64,000 nucleotides of DNA from Brachypodius melanocephalos. Taxonomy: Eukaryota > Chordata > Aves > Passeriformes > Pycnonotidae. The number at the start of each line of letters is the position of its first letter. Within the stretch, counting starts at the first letter, position 1. The stretch is from positions 17,190,237 to 17,254,236 of the forward strand of contig VZSR01003807.1 of NCBI GenBank assembly GCA_013398615.1. The letters are read 5' to 3'. Of the stretch, positions 38,138-51,200 are shown piece after piece. A model generated the notes under the pieces. The model was not told where the DNA came from. It did not search any database and was given only the letters and a program-made list of their open reading frames with translations. The position numbers were made by a program, and so were the translations under genes.

Positions 38138-38234
38138 TTTTCAGCTCATGACACAACTGACAAATGTCTCAGCTGCCCAGGTTTATCTTAGCAGGGAAAA
38201 GGGCTAAGGGGGCTGCAGCAGCCCATTGGGTTTG
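38138..38234 (+). repeat. 97-bp dispersed repeat, copy 2
   Basis: This is the partner of 35681-35777, in the same orientation, about 2.46 kb downstream, gapless and about 88% identical. It lies just past the proposed SLC2A12 cleavage site, so it could be within a longer 3' UTR. Confidence 0.85.
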
Positions 38235-38761
38235 AGGTGAGATCCCTCACCTCTTGCATACAGTAAGTGAATGGAAATTGGAATATTGCACACAATTCTC
38301 CTATTCGTATTCAATGAGAGTTCAGTCTGGAAGAAGTGCAAAGAATCAGGGTGTCAAGGAGAAGAAAGAGTCTCACAGGAGGAGCCTACCAAAGACAGGT
38401 CTGCTTAGGCTAGCAAAAATGGGGCTGAAAAGGGTTAACAACTCTCTGTTGGTAAGTTAGGGAAAACAATGCTATGGAACAAAAAATAGACAACTGTGGA
38501 ATGCAAAGGATGACATTAGTGCTGAACTACTGGATACAAACTTTTTATAAATTAATTTAGAATTCAGCTTAACAAGATTTGAAAAAGGATTTCATTCAGC
38601 TAAACTTATTTATAATGCACAGCACAGTCAACTTGTAAGAGGAATTTTACATACATTTTCTCTATAGGGCCAGGATTCAGTGACCTAGGAAACACACCTC
38701 AGAAAACATTGTTAAATTGCTTAATGTGGGACATTAAATGCATCACTCTACAGCTACCTGA

Positions 38762-39060
38762 AAAGACATTGTAGCCAGGTGAGGGCAAGCCTCTTCTCCC
38801 AGGCCATCAGTGACAGGATGAGAGAAAATGGTCTCAAGTTGCACCAGGGGAGGTTCAGGCTGGGTATTTGGAAGAATTTTTTCACTGGAAGGGCAGTTAA
38901 GCATTGGAATGGGCTGCTCAGGGAGGTGGTGGAGTCACCATCTCTGGAAGGGTTCAAGAAATGACTGGATGTGGCACTTAGTGCTATGGTTTAGTTGTGG
39001 GGGTGTTTCGTCAAAGACTGATATTGGAGCTCATTTCCAACCTTTCTGATTCTATGATTT
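38762..39060 (+). mobile_element. CR1 LINE 3' end
   Basis: This is a good match to the CR1 tail: 'cttctcccaggccatcagtg', 'caccaggggaggttcagg', 'gaatgggctgctcagggagg', 'gactggatgtggcacttagt' and the terminal 'tgattctatgatt' repeat. It is a complete 3' terminus, 5'-truncated as usual. Confidence 0.93.
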
Positions 39061-40884
39061 GCATAATCAATTAACTTAAACTGATGATGGCCTTACAGAA
39101 GAGGAGAGAGGACTTCTTTGGCCTCTCATTTCCAGAAAAGTTGGAAACTGAAGGTACCAGAGTAGATGCCAAAATAATTTTATTTCTCAACAAAGGGCAC
39201 ACTAGACTTTGACTTTTGGACTCAGAAAGTGAGAACAGTGTGGTACATGGCAGCACACAGGGAGTTCAGCAACTGTAATCACTGCAGATCATAAATTATG
39301 TCCAATTCTTGCTTATTGCTTAAAAAGTGTATCCTGAAGTACTCAACAAGCCTCTACAAAGGGTTATCCATATGGCTCCCATAAAAGAACATTGGTCTTT
39401 TTTTCCTAGTGGGTTAAAAGTTGTTGTTAGAGTGATCAGTAAATAAGTATTTATTAGCAGATAAAATAACAATTCTTTGTTTAAAGAAAAAAAACTCCAA
39501 GCATGCTTTAAAAGCATGTTGACTGTCTCTGTAGCCACACAGTGGCTTTTCTTCCAGCATTTCATTGAGGTAGCAAGACTGACAGAGTCAGCTGGAGTGC
39601 AGACTCAGTAGTTTGAACTAAGCACGTGATCCTACTTTATTTGCTGTCTCATAGCATTTAAACCACCTGACTGTGTTCTGCACTGAAGGAAAAGTGACTT
39701 ACTGACACAGATAAAGTTTTACTTCTGAGCAAAGCAGATCAGTTCTGATCAGATTCTCACATGGTCACACTTCTAGATATTGACATCACAAATTTGTATG
39801 AGTGAGTCTAGTCAAGACAGTGAGCTCATGTTCAAAACCTGAAAACAAACTACTGAAGCCAAGGCAATTATTTGCCTGAAGTCATTGAAAATTTATCTAC
39901 CTCAGGATGAGAGCCTTAATTTTATAGCACTGATGTCTATGAAATGTCTATGTCTTTGTCTCTTCACCTGCTTCATGTTTATGCCAGAGGATGGTTATCA
40001 GTACCATGCATTCTACTGAATCAGCTTCAGAATGAGAAATATTAAGGTGACTCTGGGTCATCTTCCAAATATACTGTCAACATCATTCTTACACTAACAA
40101 GTGCCTGGGATTAATTCCAGTAATATTAAATATTACTGTATTTTAGACTATATTGCAGGAAATTAATCCATTTCCTGATCCTGCACTACCAGGTAGTGGA
40201 CTATTTGCATTTCCTTTTGTGTCCCCATTTGCTCTGGCTGGCAACGTTTTCTGATAGCTGCCTCTAGATAGCAGATGTTTGCACATACAATCCAAGCCTG
40301 TTCTTGGATTTTTTGAAATTTCTATTACATTGTATTAAGTGTAAGGGGCTTCTGCAAAATCTTCCTCAGCATTGCAGCTTCCCAAACAAACCTCTGCTGT
40401 AATAAATTTTCTGAATGTTCTTACAAAAATAAATTTAACTTAGAACATACCATAGAAACTGCCTCCCCAGTTTACAGATTTTAGGATCATTGCAAGCTCT
40501 TCTAAACTTTTCCTATGCACACCCATTTAGTGAAGAAACAAATAAATAAAAAAATGCCATATTCCTGAAGAAAGGATAGTTTCAATACTGTTTTTACTGA
40601 TGAGACAGTGATAGACCTTCAGATAACTCCTGAAAGTGATGATGCTGTAGTCAAGGATTTTTAAAATCATTATAGCTACTGTCTCAACTGTAGTCCTACA
40701 GACTTAGCCTTATATAGCCTATAAATGTAGCCAGAATTGTACAGTCTTTTATAACAAAGCCTGCATATAACACAGCTCTGATGACACAGAGCTGGCACCC
40801 ACCCTCTTACCAACTATGAAAATACAAGGGAAAAAAGAAATACATTTTACAAATCACATCCCTGGATCTCTGAAGCACTCCACA

Positions 40885-41110
40885 AAGAAATTTGTCCCAG
40901 ATCTAAAATTATTCAGTATCTTCATCAATGGACTGGATTACAGAACAGAATATGCTTCTTAAATATGCAGGCAACACTAAGCTGGGAAAGACTGGATTGG
41001 AATTCAGAACTTCGCAAATCCGTGAAAAAAGCAGGATACAAGTCTGAAAATGTAAGCATAACTTTCTCTGGTAACACTAACTGCAAGTCAGAGAATGATA
41101 AAATGGTGCT
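40885..41110 (+). mobile_element. Decayed CR1 reverse-transcriptase fragment
   Basis: The stretch at 40917-40990 translates, with one stop and a frame shift, to pieces like FSIFINGLD and LKYAGNTKLGKTG. These are degenerate forms of the conserved FINDLD and FADDTKLG blocks of CR1 ORF2. The catalytic Asp-Asp has decayed to Gly-Asn. The 3' limit is uncertain. Confidence 0.6.
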
Positions 41111-42477
41111 AGAAACTGCAGGAAAAGTTCCAGTAGCTATGACAGCCCACAAGCCCGCAATGAGTCAGAGTTATCAATCTACTGCCCTTAGTAGGGTGTA
41201 TAAATAGAACCAACCCTTCTCCCTAAAGAATGTGAAATGAACTTTTCATGGCACTGCCAGTGCTACAGCTGAGCACTGTGGGGAGTTTTGCATGGGATCC
41301 ACATGGAGAAACCAGGGAGAGGTGAACAGTGCTCTAGGAGACATGGTTACTGAGGAAGAGATGATTGATTGACAGGTAAGTTTATCCAAAGCACTGCTCC
41401 CCACCCTGGAGGTGAGAGCCATCATGCTGGGACACTGTCTGGCCTGGATTTCCTGTTAGGGATGCAGGAGCTGGTAGAGAGAGTCTGGGTGGAGGCAGCA
41501 CAACACAGCAAAGGAACAAATGCTATCTGGGGGTGATGGGAAAGGGGGGCTGTGTGTGCACACAGCAGAAAAGCATCAGCAACAAGGCCTATTCTAAACT
41601 GAGGTGGGGACCTACCTATTCAGAGCAGTAGAAAAAGGAGTGATATCCCTGAGAGTAAGCATACAACACCAGATGCCCTTCATCATCAGAGGTTTTAAAA
41701 TGTAGTTTTCACAGTTTGAGGCTCCCTTAGAGCTAGAAAGACAGGTGGGCACACATTTCAAGGGACATTTCATTTGCTATTATTCTCTTCAATACTACCC
41801 TGCAAGTTTGGTAGTGTGCCTTTTGGCTCTGTTATGGATTGTTACAAAGGCTTCAAAGTGCTAGCATGGATCTAGGCAGCACTTCAAAAAAAACCAGTGC
41901 CCATTTTAATACACTGCAGCTCATTATTAGTATTCATTTTTGTTCAAAGAGACAGATTTCACACTACGTGACAGCGCTAACAAAGCAAAATGTTCCTCTA
42001 TTTCCACAGATAAATTTAGGAGACACATATGCTTCATAAAAGCTCCAAATATTCACTGGTAGCACTCAAGAGTTTTGTATTTTGATTCGAAGAGGCAAGC
42101 CTAATCTGCGACAGCTATTGTAATTGTAATGGCCAAATCCTCACTCATCAATTTGGGACTACACTTTGTCTCTCAAAACCCATTTCAATTTTGTTCATTG
42201 CTCAAATACCTTCTGCTTTTTCTTCTTCTAAATTGTAATAACAACTAGTGTTCCCTAATGGTGGTTTGTTCATTGCTCTTTGACTGTGCACAAAATTCTT
42301 ATTTACATCAAGAGTGCCAAGGTCCACATTATTTGATACAAACTGGAAAACTTAAGTATAGCAAGCTTTGCTACATATACCATGCTGTATTGAATTCCCT
42401 AACTGTTGAACTCAACCATTTCACGGTTATAAGCCCTGTTACAAGCTCAAGAAATGGGCCCATGCAAATCTCACATG

Positions 42478-43225
42478 GTTTAACATGGAGAACTGCAGGG
42501 TGCTGCACCTGGGTCCAGGCAAGTCTCGGTATCAGCACAGGCTGAGGGATGAACAGACCAAGAGCAGCCGTGCCCAGGACTTGGAGTTTCTGGTGGATGA
42601 GACTGGACACGACCCAGGAATGTGCACTTGGATCCCAGAGAGTCAATTGTATCCTGGGCTACATCCAAAGCAGCGCGGCCAGCAAGGTGAGGGAGGGGAT
42701 TCTGTCCCTCTGTTCTGCTCTGGTGAGACCCCACCTGCAGTGCTGCACCCAGCTCTGGGGTCCCAGCACAGGAAGGACATGGACCTACTGGAGTGAGTCC
42801 AGAGGAGGCCACCAAGATGATCAGAGGGATGGAACACCTGTCCAACGAGGAAAAGCTGAGACGATTGGAATTGTTCATCTGGAGAAGACCTAACTGAAAC
42901 TTGCAATAGTTACCTGAAGGTAACCTATAAGAAAGATGAAGAGGGACTTTTTACAAGGGCATGTAGTGACAGGACAAGCAGCTTTAAACTATAATAGGGT
43001 AAGTTCAGATTAGGTATAAGGAAGAAATATTTTAATGTGAGGATGGTGAGGCACTGTAATAGATTGCCTGGAGTTGTGGATGCCCCATCCTTGGATGTGT
43101 TCAAGGAAAGGTAGGATGAGGCTCTGAGTAAACTGGTCTAGAGGAAGGTGTCCCAGCCCATGGCACAGGGATTGGAACTGGATGATCCTGAAGGTCCCTT
43201 CCAACCCAAACCATTCTCTAACACC
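42478..43225 (+). mobile_element. CR1 LINE, end of ORF2 and 3' UTR
   Basis: This is the longest CR1 copy in the window (about 750 bp). It begins in the ORF2 end (GCAGGGTGCTGCACCTGGG), passes 'ctggtgagaccccacctgca' and 'tccagaggaggccaccaaga', then the 3' UTR, and ends with 'ggtcccttccaacccaaacc' near 43210. Frames are broken, so it is not active. Confidence 0.93.
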
Positions 43226-43984
43226 CACACAGAGTTCCAAAAGGCTTTTATGAACGTATCGCTTACGACTTATGGCAAAGCTTTGTTTCTTTTTGTTCTG
43301 AGGGATTTGGTGGAGCATTTCCCAATCTATTCCTTCCTTTACAGACTTTTTGTACAAAGTCACTATGGACAGCCCCAAGTTCTATGCCACCCCCTAAGGC
43401 AGACGAAATCTGTCATGCCAAGCATTTGCTTCCTCCAGATGTTCTTCCACCTTTCTTTCGAAGTTGTGATTTCTGGTACAGTAACAGCTCAGTTTACTAT
43501 TTTTAGCAGCCCCTAGGACTGAACACTACCTGCAGCATGCAAGAGCAGTGTTACGTTTCTCTTCAGTGAGATAGGGAAAAAAGACATACATACATTTATA
43601 CATATTTATTGTATCCTTTTAAAAGTAGCATTTGCAGTTACTTTTAAGCATTCACCTCTCTTCTGCTTCAAATGTGCACTTACTGAGAGAAACATCTACT
43701 GGCTTCCAAGTCCAAGATTAATACCAATAATAATACATGCCAGAATCAAGCTTCATTGCTTGTTGGCAGCTCCTGTCATCAAAACAGTATACAGTAAGAA
43801 GAACGTAGAAAAGGTCTGTGTTAATCATTCAGCAATAGGCTGGGGCTGGATTAGAGTGACCACATCTTCTCCAGTTGAAGCGTAATTTTCCTGAAGTTCA
43901 CATTTAATTTCTTTTCTTTTGCACTGAGTAGGTGGACAAGGCAGTTGTTTTTTCTACAGTAGCTTCATAAATTGATAACGTAAT

Positions 43985-44438
43985 TGAGCTATCAGAAAGA
44001 GTCCAAGGGAGGGCCACAAGGATGGTGAAGGGTCTGGAGGGGAAGCCTTATGAGGAGGGGCTGAGGTCACTTGGTTTGTTCAGCTTGGAAAAGACTGAGG
44101 AGAGACCTCATTGTGGTCTTCAACATCCTCAGGAGGGGAAGCAGAAGGGCAGGTACAGATCTCTTCACTCTCGTGACCAGTGAGAGGACTTGAGGAACCA
44201 GCGTGAAGCTGAGTCAGAGGAGGTTTAGCATAGGTATCAGGAAGAAGTTTTTCACTCAGAGGGTGTTTGGGCACTGGAACAGGCTCCCCAGGGAAGTTGT
44301 GACAGCACCTGACAGAGTTCAAGAAGCATTTGGACAATGCTCTTAGCCACAGGGTGTGATTCTTGGGGTTTCCTGTGCAGAGCCAGGAGTTGGTGATCCT
44401 TCTGGGTCCCTTCCAACTCAGCATATTCTACGATTCAT
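43985..44438 (+). mobile_element. CR1 LINE 3' fragment
   Basis: Blocks in CR1 order: 'gtccaagggagggccacaag', 'gaggaggggctgaggtcact', 'cactggaacaggctccccag', 'tccttctgggtcccttccaa' and a final 'attctacgattc'. It ends about 310 bp before the TBPL1 poly(A) signal, in the opposite sense to that gene. Confidence 0.92.
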
Positions 44439-44744
44439 CTACAGGAAGACGCTTGCTGTAGACCTTTATATTTAGAAATGTCTTCTCTTCATGTAACAAC
44501 AAGAAAATACTTGAAGTCTGGCATGTAGTTAAGAGAACTGGGAACAAACTAAATTTCATTCTCAGATAAACATACGTAACTATTATAGATTTCAATCTAA
44601 CCCACGCACAAACTTTTACACATACTACAAAACAGAAACAGAAGGTATCAGCAAAAGACTATTCTTACATTGTTTCAAATTAATTTGCAACTATACAATT
44701 TTAATTGTAATATAAAAAGGGAAGGAATATAACAGAACAGGTAT

Positions 44745-45206
44745 GAAGAGAAATATTTTCCAAACTTTTATTTGTGCACATTCATCAGGTGAAAAAGATA
44801 ACTTTTACAGCTTCTTTGGTGCCCAATATTCAGCATACAAAAATGTAAAAGACTATTCACAAATAAAACACAAGCTCAAGCTAAAAAAAAAAAAAAGGTC
44901 TTAAAAGTAGTGCACATCGTGACAGCTTTGCTTATGAATACACAGAAATTACTGCAAAAATAAATAGAATGTCTTTTTAAAAGCAGCAATTTCATATCTT
45001 GTAAACTTCCGTTTTTACAATACAGCACTGTTAAGAGTAAAATCCAAAAGAACTGGAGTCTATACTGTGGCCATGAGCAAGTGAAAGAGTCTGTATTCCT
45101 CTGCTGTGGTTGGTCCAGTTTTCCTTTTTGCTTTTAGTCCAATGTGCAGCAGTCTCTGAAGGTGCTCGGTTAGGGAACCTAACCATCAAGTGGTGAATTA
45201 CAAAAT
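44745..45206 (-). terminator. TBPL1: TBPL1 3' untranslated region with AATAAA signal
   Basis: On the minus strand the sequence after the stop runs about 435 nt to an AATAAA at 44767-44772 (plus-strand TTTATT), which would place cleavage near 44750. The region is AT-rich with no competing gene. The exact end is inferred. Confidence 0.55.
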
Positions 45207-45277
45207 TTATTTCCTGCTTTCAAACACGAATGGATAAATCTGTTCCACAGCACTGGCAACAGCCTTTACGTTTGGCC
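45207..45277 (-). CDS. TBPL1: TBPL1 last coding exon
   Basis: The acceptor is AACTGTCTCAG, preceded by a run of T (plus-strand A run 45290-45303). The exon codes GPNVKAVASAVEQIYPFVF, then ESRK, and the stop TAA at 45207-45209. The next codons on the minus strand read Ile, Leu, stop (TAA at 45198-45200), which equals the normal family ending minus its Glu codon. Confidence 0.93.
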
Positions 45278-48200
45278 CTGAGACAGTTTAAAAAAAAAAA
45301 AAAGGCGGTAGGAAGAGAAAATTCAGGGAATCGGAAATTAAAACAACAGTACCTTTAAAAAAGCCTCAATATTATTAGCAATCCCAACTTCATAGCATAG
45401 ATAGTAAGTTCTCCCCCATTTCTCCTAAGTTTTTCCTAACAAAGTTTTTCTCTGATCACTTTTCATGTGCAAGTCTTTTTTTGTGAGTAAATCTGCAAGA
45501 TGTTCTATATTTGTCAATGCATAAATTATAATTAAATAATACTGTCATTTAATTTCATAACAACTTGGCTGATTTTCAATTTACTGGCTTAAACAGCCTA
45601 GAGAAGAGGCTGAGTGGCAGAGGTAAAACAAGTTCTTTTACTTATGTCAATCTTCTAGGAATTTTGTATTTCTTCAAGCCTAGCCACTTTTAGCTCTCGC
45701 TTTAAAAACCTACCAACAAAAGCTACTGTTAAATAATGCTGGATTTAACTGAAGTACATTTCAAGCAAGGTTATTTTAGATTTGAAAATTATAGACTACT
45801 ACTTTCTAACCCAGGTTTTGCAAATAGCTTCATCATTGATCTCAGGACAAAACCAGCAAGCCAGGGAATGGTTTTATCGCCTCAGGATGAAGCATATGAA
45901 GGTTATCTAACCTGATCTATGAGTATCCAGGCAAAGAAAAGGAAAAGTGACCTAGCAATGCTTTCTGATGGTACCAGACCACTTCAATGAAAAATTAAGA
46001 TTGCAAATAAGTGAGGAGTAAGATGCTGGAAGATATTCTTTCTGGATAGAAGTTTGGTCATGCAGAAAAGGGAGAACAGCAATTTCTCACATGCTTTGAA
46101 GAGTAGGAACTCAAGTGTTTTTGTAACCCCACTTTAGACTTGAAAAGTTTCTTCCATGTATAGAGAACTGTTCAAAATGACTCCCAAAAACAATAGCTTC
46201 AGAATAAGTTACTTAAGTAATTATTGTTTTACATGCTCAGTCAGAAAGCAAATGGACAAGAATAGGATTCTTCCTATATCGAGTGAAGCACTCAGCTAAA
46301 CAAGCCTGGTGAAAGATACCTGTCTTCCGGGTAGATACTGCACCCTCCTTATATTTGCCTGCTATTAGAAAAGAAAGTTCTCAGGAAAGGACAAGCCTTC
46401 AAAAAGTGAGAGTATGAGTAGGCAAATAGTTCCAACAAAAAAAATGTTACTCTCTCTAAGGCTGAAGAGATCTAAAAACTGCATCATCATTCGAGAGCAT
46501 ATAAGTGAAGGAAAAAACAAAACAAAACAACCTCCTAAATAACTCCATCATTTCTCAGTTTGGAGTCAAAGAAACAATACTTCCTTCTATTACACCCTGG
46601 TGATTTTTAGCATCCTTTACGAAAGTAACAAAATATTTTTTATACTTGTCCCATAAAAAGAACCCACCTTCCTGGGTTTTTTGTAACATTTCTAATTATG
46701 TATCGCAAATAAAATTCTCTGAGTCAGAGGTATCACAAGTACTAGTACTACAGAAACATAAATTTTTAAAACAAACTTCATCTGAATGCACTTGAGAAGG
46801 AGTGCACTAAGGTTGAAAAGTATTTTAAAACATTTTTAGAATAAGAAGTGTAAGACTCAGGACATTTTTTTCCTCTAGAAGAGAGGCAAAGCAGAAGCCT
46901 ACAAAATCAACAGAGGTGTGAGGTAATTTTTCAAACTCACTGCAACAACTAAACTAGAAGGATGCAAAACTTCTATGTTTACCCCATTTATCTTCATATT
47001 TGAAAGGAAAATTCTGAAAACATGGAAGTGATTTTGTAAGTAATGAAGTAATTAGAATCTTACAGAGAAACTGAATCTCACTAGGAGGCTGACAAGGCAT
47101 GCTGAGAGCTTTTTATTACTGCAGTGATATTACGGCTTCTCATTTATTTTAAATTTAGTTTCTAGTTTTGGCTAGACCAGTTGCACTGCTCCAAACATAT
47201 ACTGCAATCTTGAAATACTTTTTAGCTCTTCATTTTTAGATTACTGAATCTGACAGAAGCTTGTCTTCTTTAGAAAACACTGCTTCCAATATCTTGTGGG
47301 AAATGTTCTGAATAAACATAGACATTTATTAAGGAATTAAGATGTGAAAATAAAAAAATCCTTGCCCAGCTTCTGAACCAGTAGCTGAGCTCTCACAACT
47401 GCAAGATACAATTCCCGCTGAAGTGATACCCCATGATTTTTCTGGTTCTGTAGAATTTTAACACGTATTCTCTGAAAAACCTGACTTCCTGTACCTGGAC
47501 ACTGGTGGTGGACATCTCACAAGTGAACAGAAGAGAGAATGAAAAATGAAAATGATGAACAGAGGAAAAAAGTGGGACAGCCTCTCCAAGACCCATGAGA
47601 GTCAGGTCTCTGATTACAAGGGAAAAACCATCGATGCCTGTGATTCAGTGGTGGTTCTCTTAGGTGAGCTTTAACAGAAGAGAGCATAAGACTGAAGAAC
47701 CGTAAATATTGGTCAGCTTCATTTATGACAAAATGCTGTACTATCCTATGAGTTTCCATAAATCTGCAGTTTGGAAATATGTATTTATGAAAGGGATGTT
47801 AATGCTAAATGCAGTGTAGTTACCATCTCTACAAATGGAAGAAAAAAGCAGGAAAATTCAAATATTTAAATAAACAATAATTACCTGCATTCTTAAGTGC
47901 AATCTTACTTTTGGTTTCATTAAAAAAACAGACTGTGTACATTTGGTCTAACTTAAATTTTGAATCTAGTAAGAGTAACATTTTCTCTACAACTCTTCTG
48001 GCACTTTCACTCAAAAACAAACTAGGGGCTAATACGGGGAAACTAAATCCTTTCAACATTATCTTTTGACCGTTTAAAGATCTTGCTTTCCCAAACCTCC
48101 TGGCTCTATAGTTAAATATTCCCAACAAGTTAAATATTTATTTTTTGACATTAAAATACCTGTAACTGTGATACTGCCTGTGGAAAAAATCTGTAAGGTA

Positions 48201-51200
48201 GCTCTGAGAGATTTTATTCTGTAACACACGGCAGGATGAAGTTCTGGTTCATAACTAGAAAACAAAATGAAAAGTAAAAAAGAGAGATCTAGAAGTGAAA
48301 AATAAAAGCTTAAGAAGTATACCAGGACTAACATTCTTTAAAATCCTACATACCTCGCATGAGGTCTGTTATTCTTCGTAAATTCTGGCAATCTGATCTC
48401 AAAGGGCATGTTGCACACTGCTAAAACATTCACAACTTTAAAATCTGTGAAAATTACCTTTTCAAAAGAGAGGGAAAAAGAAGACATTAGAAATTTACAG
48501 CAAGCCATATGCATGAGTTGCAAAAATAAAAAAAGACAAGGATACTACTTAGAATATTTTAATAAGTCAAAATTAGAATCTTGAGACTGATGCCTTTCTA
48601 ATAGGCATCTAAAGAGTACTTAATGGACTCAGATAATTTACATTATCCTCCTGCAGTGGAGTAACTGCTGAACTAGATACCCCACAGTTGTATCATGGTC
48701 ACTACAGCAGTATGGTTATAGTACAGTTTAAGGATGAGACACAGAAAAACAACTCAAACTGCTGTACTAAACACCTTCCCACTGAAAAGAAACTAAATTT
48801 AACAGCTCATGGAACATCAAAGTAAGCAGAGAAAAAGCTCTAATATTCTTGTGAACTTCTTTAATGCCTTGCTGCCATACACCATTTGTATTAAAGCTAA
48901 GAATAAGAAAAAAAAGTACCAACTGTTTTGCTTTAAACATCCAGTGGCCAGTAGAGCAAATTGGTTTTCTACCCTGTAACTTTCTGAAACCCAACTCAAA
49001 CTATTTGAATAACTTTCAGTTATTCTTTACCACAGACACTTTAGATGACAACAAAACAGCCAACAGACAACTGCTATACAGAGGAATCTCTGCTGAGGAG
49101 GTCAGTGTCACTGGGGAAACTTTTGCTCATTTTCTGAGATTGCCTAAGCTTTAAATGGCTGTTCTTCAATCTATACTTTTTAGAAAGGTAGTTAGAAAGA
49201 CAATTAGAAAGACAGTTAGAGAAGAGCAACTTAATCTTCAAAATATAAACTGCTCACTTTATGACAAAACTTGGTGTGTCCACCCTGGAAGTACTGTGCA
49301 TGTCACTGACTTAACATTCCATTCCAGCTTTAAAGGGCTGGGTCCAAATTACACATTTGTGACAGTAGGAGTGTCACACTTTTGCTGCGGTCTGATGCAG
49401 CATTACCAGCATAGGCTGTCACCGCTGCCTTTAGGTACTATAATCAAAAGTAGTCTCTCCCTGCAAATGACAGCTACTGTGTCTATTTAATTGTCTGTCC
49501 CTAAACTGAACCTGTGTGTAAACAGCACAACAGACTATCAGGAAGTTTAGAGCACTAAATCATGTCATTTTTAAGTGGTTCATGTTGCTGTTTCTCAACC
49601 CCTACTATGAAATGCAAGTGGTGTTCCTGACGGGTAATGTTAACCCAAACCCAGATAAAAGAGGGTGTTTCCTGTCCTAAGTATTTAATTTGGCTTATTA
49701 CCAGCTGTGCAACATGACAGAGCAGGAGCACTTTTTTCCCCTTCCTATTTAATTTAAGAGGCTCAAACTTGCCCTAATTAAGATGGAAATGCATCTGCTA
49801 TTCTTTCAGAAGTAAGTGAAAATTATGTTCAAATGACAGTAAAGTTTCAGCATTTTCCAAATAAATCTTCTGAGATATTGCAAATTCTATCCAAGACACA
49901 TCTGTGGGTGGTTCATATATTAAACAAATTTTGTTGTTCATTATCCTGTGAAGAAGCACTGCTCTGAGCTGCCAAACAAAACTCAAATCCACAAAACCAA
50001 ACAGCTTCTCTTTAACCAGCATCTGGAAAATGTATTCCAACACAAAAGGGGCATCTGAGTGAAAACACATTAACTGCTAAATCATTATGCTCCCTCTTCT
50101 TTGTTTCTTTCTAAAAAATGAACTACCAGCATTGCTTGAGTCATGGAAGTCCTTTTTCATCAAAATTACCTGAAAACCCAGTTTCTGTAGACTACGAGCT
50201 AGTCGTCTGGCACCAAATTTAGCTTCTTCTTCACTATAAAGGAGAAAGAAAAGGGCCTAGCATTAACAGAAATAGAGTACAGAGTTGTGCACATACACAC
50301 CACAATAGCTACTCAGACTACAAAATGAACCATTGCATAATGTAGCATATCAACCATGATCTCATGGACAGCCTTCACTTCATGCTACTGTAAATATTAC
50401 ATTTTAACTAGAGAGACATTCCAATGGAGTCCTTCACACCCTGTTTGAAGAATATCTTGGCACTTGGCTCCAGCTGAAGTGAGAGACATGTTTTAATCAT
50501 ACATGATTTTAAATACCCTTAACAGATAAATAAGATCATGGGTAGTCTGGAGTTAACATCTTGAACAATCCTCTTTAATTTTGGAACAGAGATCACACAC
50601 AAAAAGTATGCAAATTTACTATTTTCCCTTACCTTATCCTTACTTTGAAATGCAGACATATCTTAAAGGAATTCAGCTCTTAAGAACTTAGTGAGTGTCA
50701 GATGTATCTGAAATGAGAGTCTGCTTTTGCTTCTTTCCAGTCCCTCAACACTGTAAAACTTGATTAAATTCAGGTGGGGTTTTGTGGAAAAATAAGATAT
50801 ATCCTCAGGAAAGGTCATCCCTTCCCAAGTCTCAGCTTTTAGCTAAACACACAGAATGCTTAAAGGCCTCTCAAATCTCTTTAGGATTGTCTTAATAAGG
50901 TGGTTTTCCCTGTTGCACACCCAAGAAGGCTAAACTGATGTTTAAGATTTCAGCACTGTCTGAGCCAAACACTTCACAATAGAAAACTTTCTCCCAAATA
51001 TATAGCTTGACAAAGATCTACATGTGATCCAGTGTGAACCTATCTAAGCAGCAGCAAGTACCACCTCTTCTTCATTTATAATGTTTTATTTTAAAATACA
51101 CAAGGATTTACAGGTAGAGAAAGAATCTTGTGAGCTAGAGAACTCACCTTGTGGCTCCTGTGCAAATAACTTTTCCTGAGGACCAAATTGTGGCCGTAAT

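Larger units (their letters stand above)
38086..44740. other. Region between the converging 3' ends of SLC2A12 and TBPL1
   Basis: No gene is supported. The stretch is a mosaic of CR1 fragments and the second copy of the 97-bp repeat, separated by AT-rich unique sequence (about 39070-40880 and 41400-42470). Part of it may be transcribed as extended 3' UTR of either gene. Confidence 0.75.

Noticed and set aside
42485..42906. Open frames of about 90-130 codons on both strands
   Set aside because: They lie in the CR1 copy at 42478-43225 and are remnants or shadows of that LINE.
49798..50070. 90-codon minus-strand frame inside TBPL1 intron 4
   Set aside because: TBPL1 splices across it in frame with no missing residues, and the frame shows no similarity I recognise.
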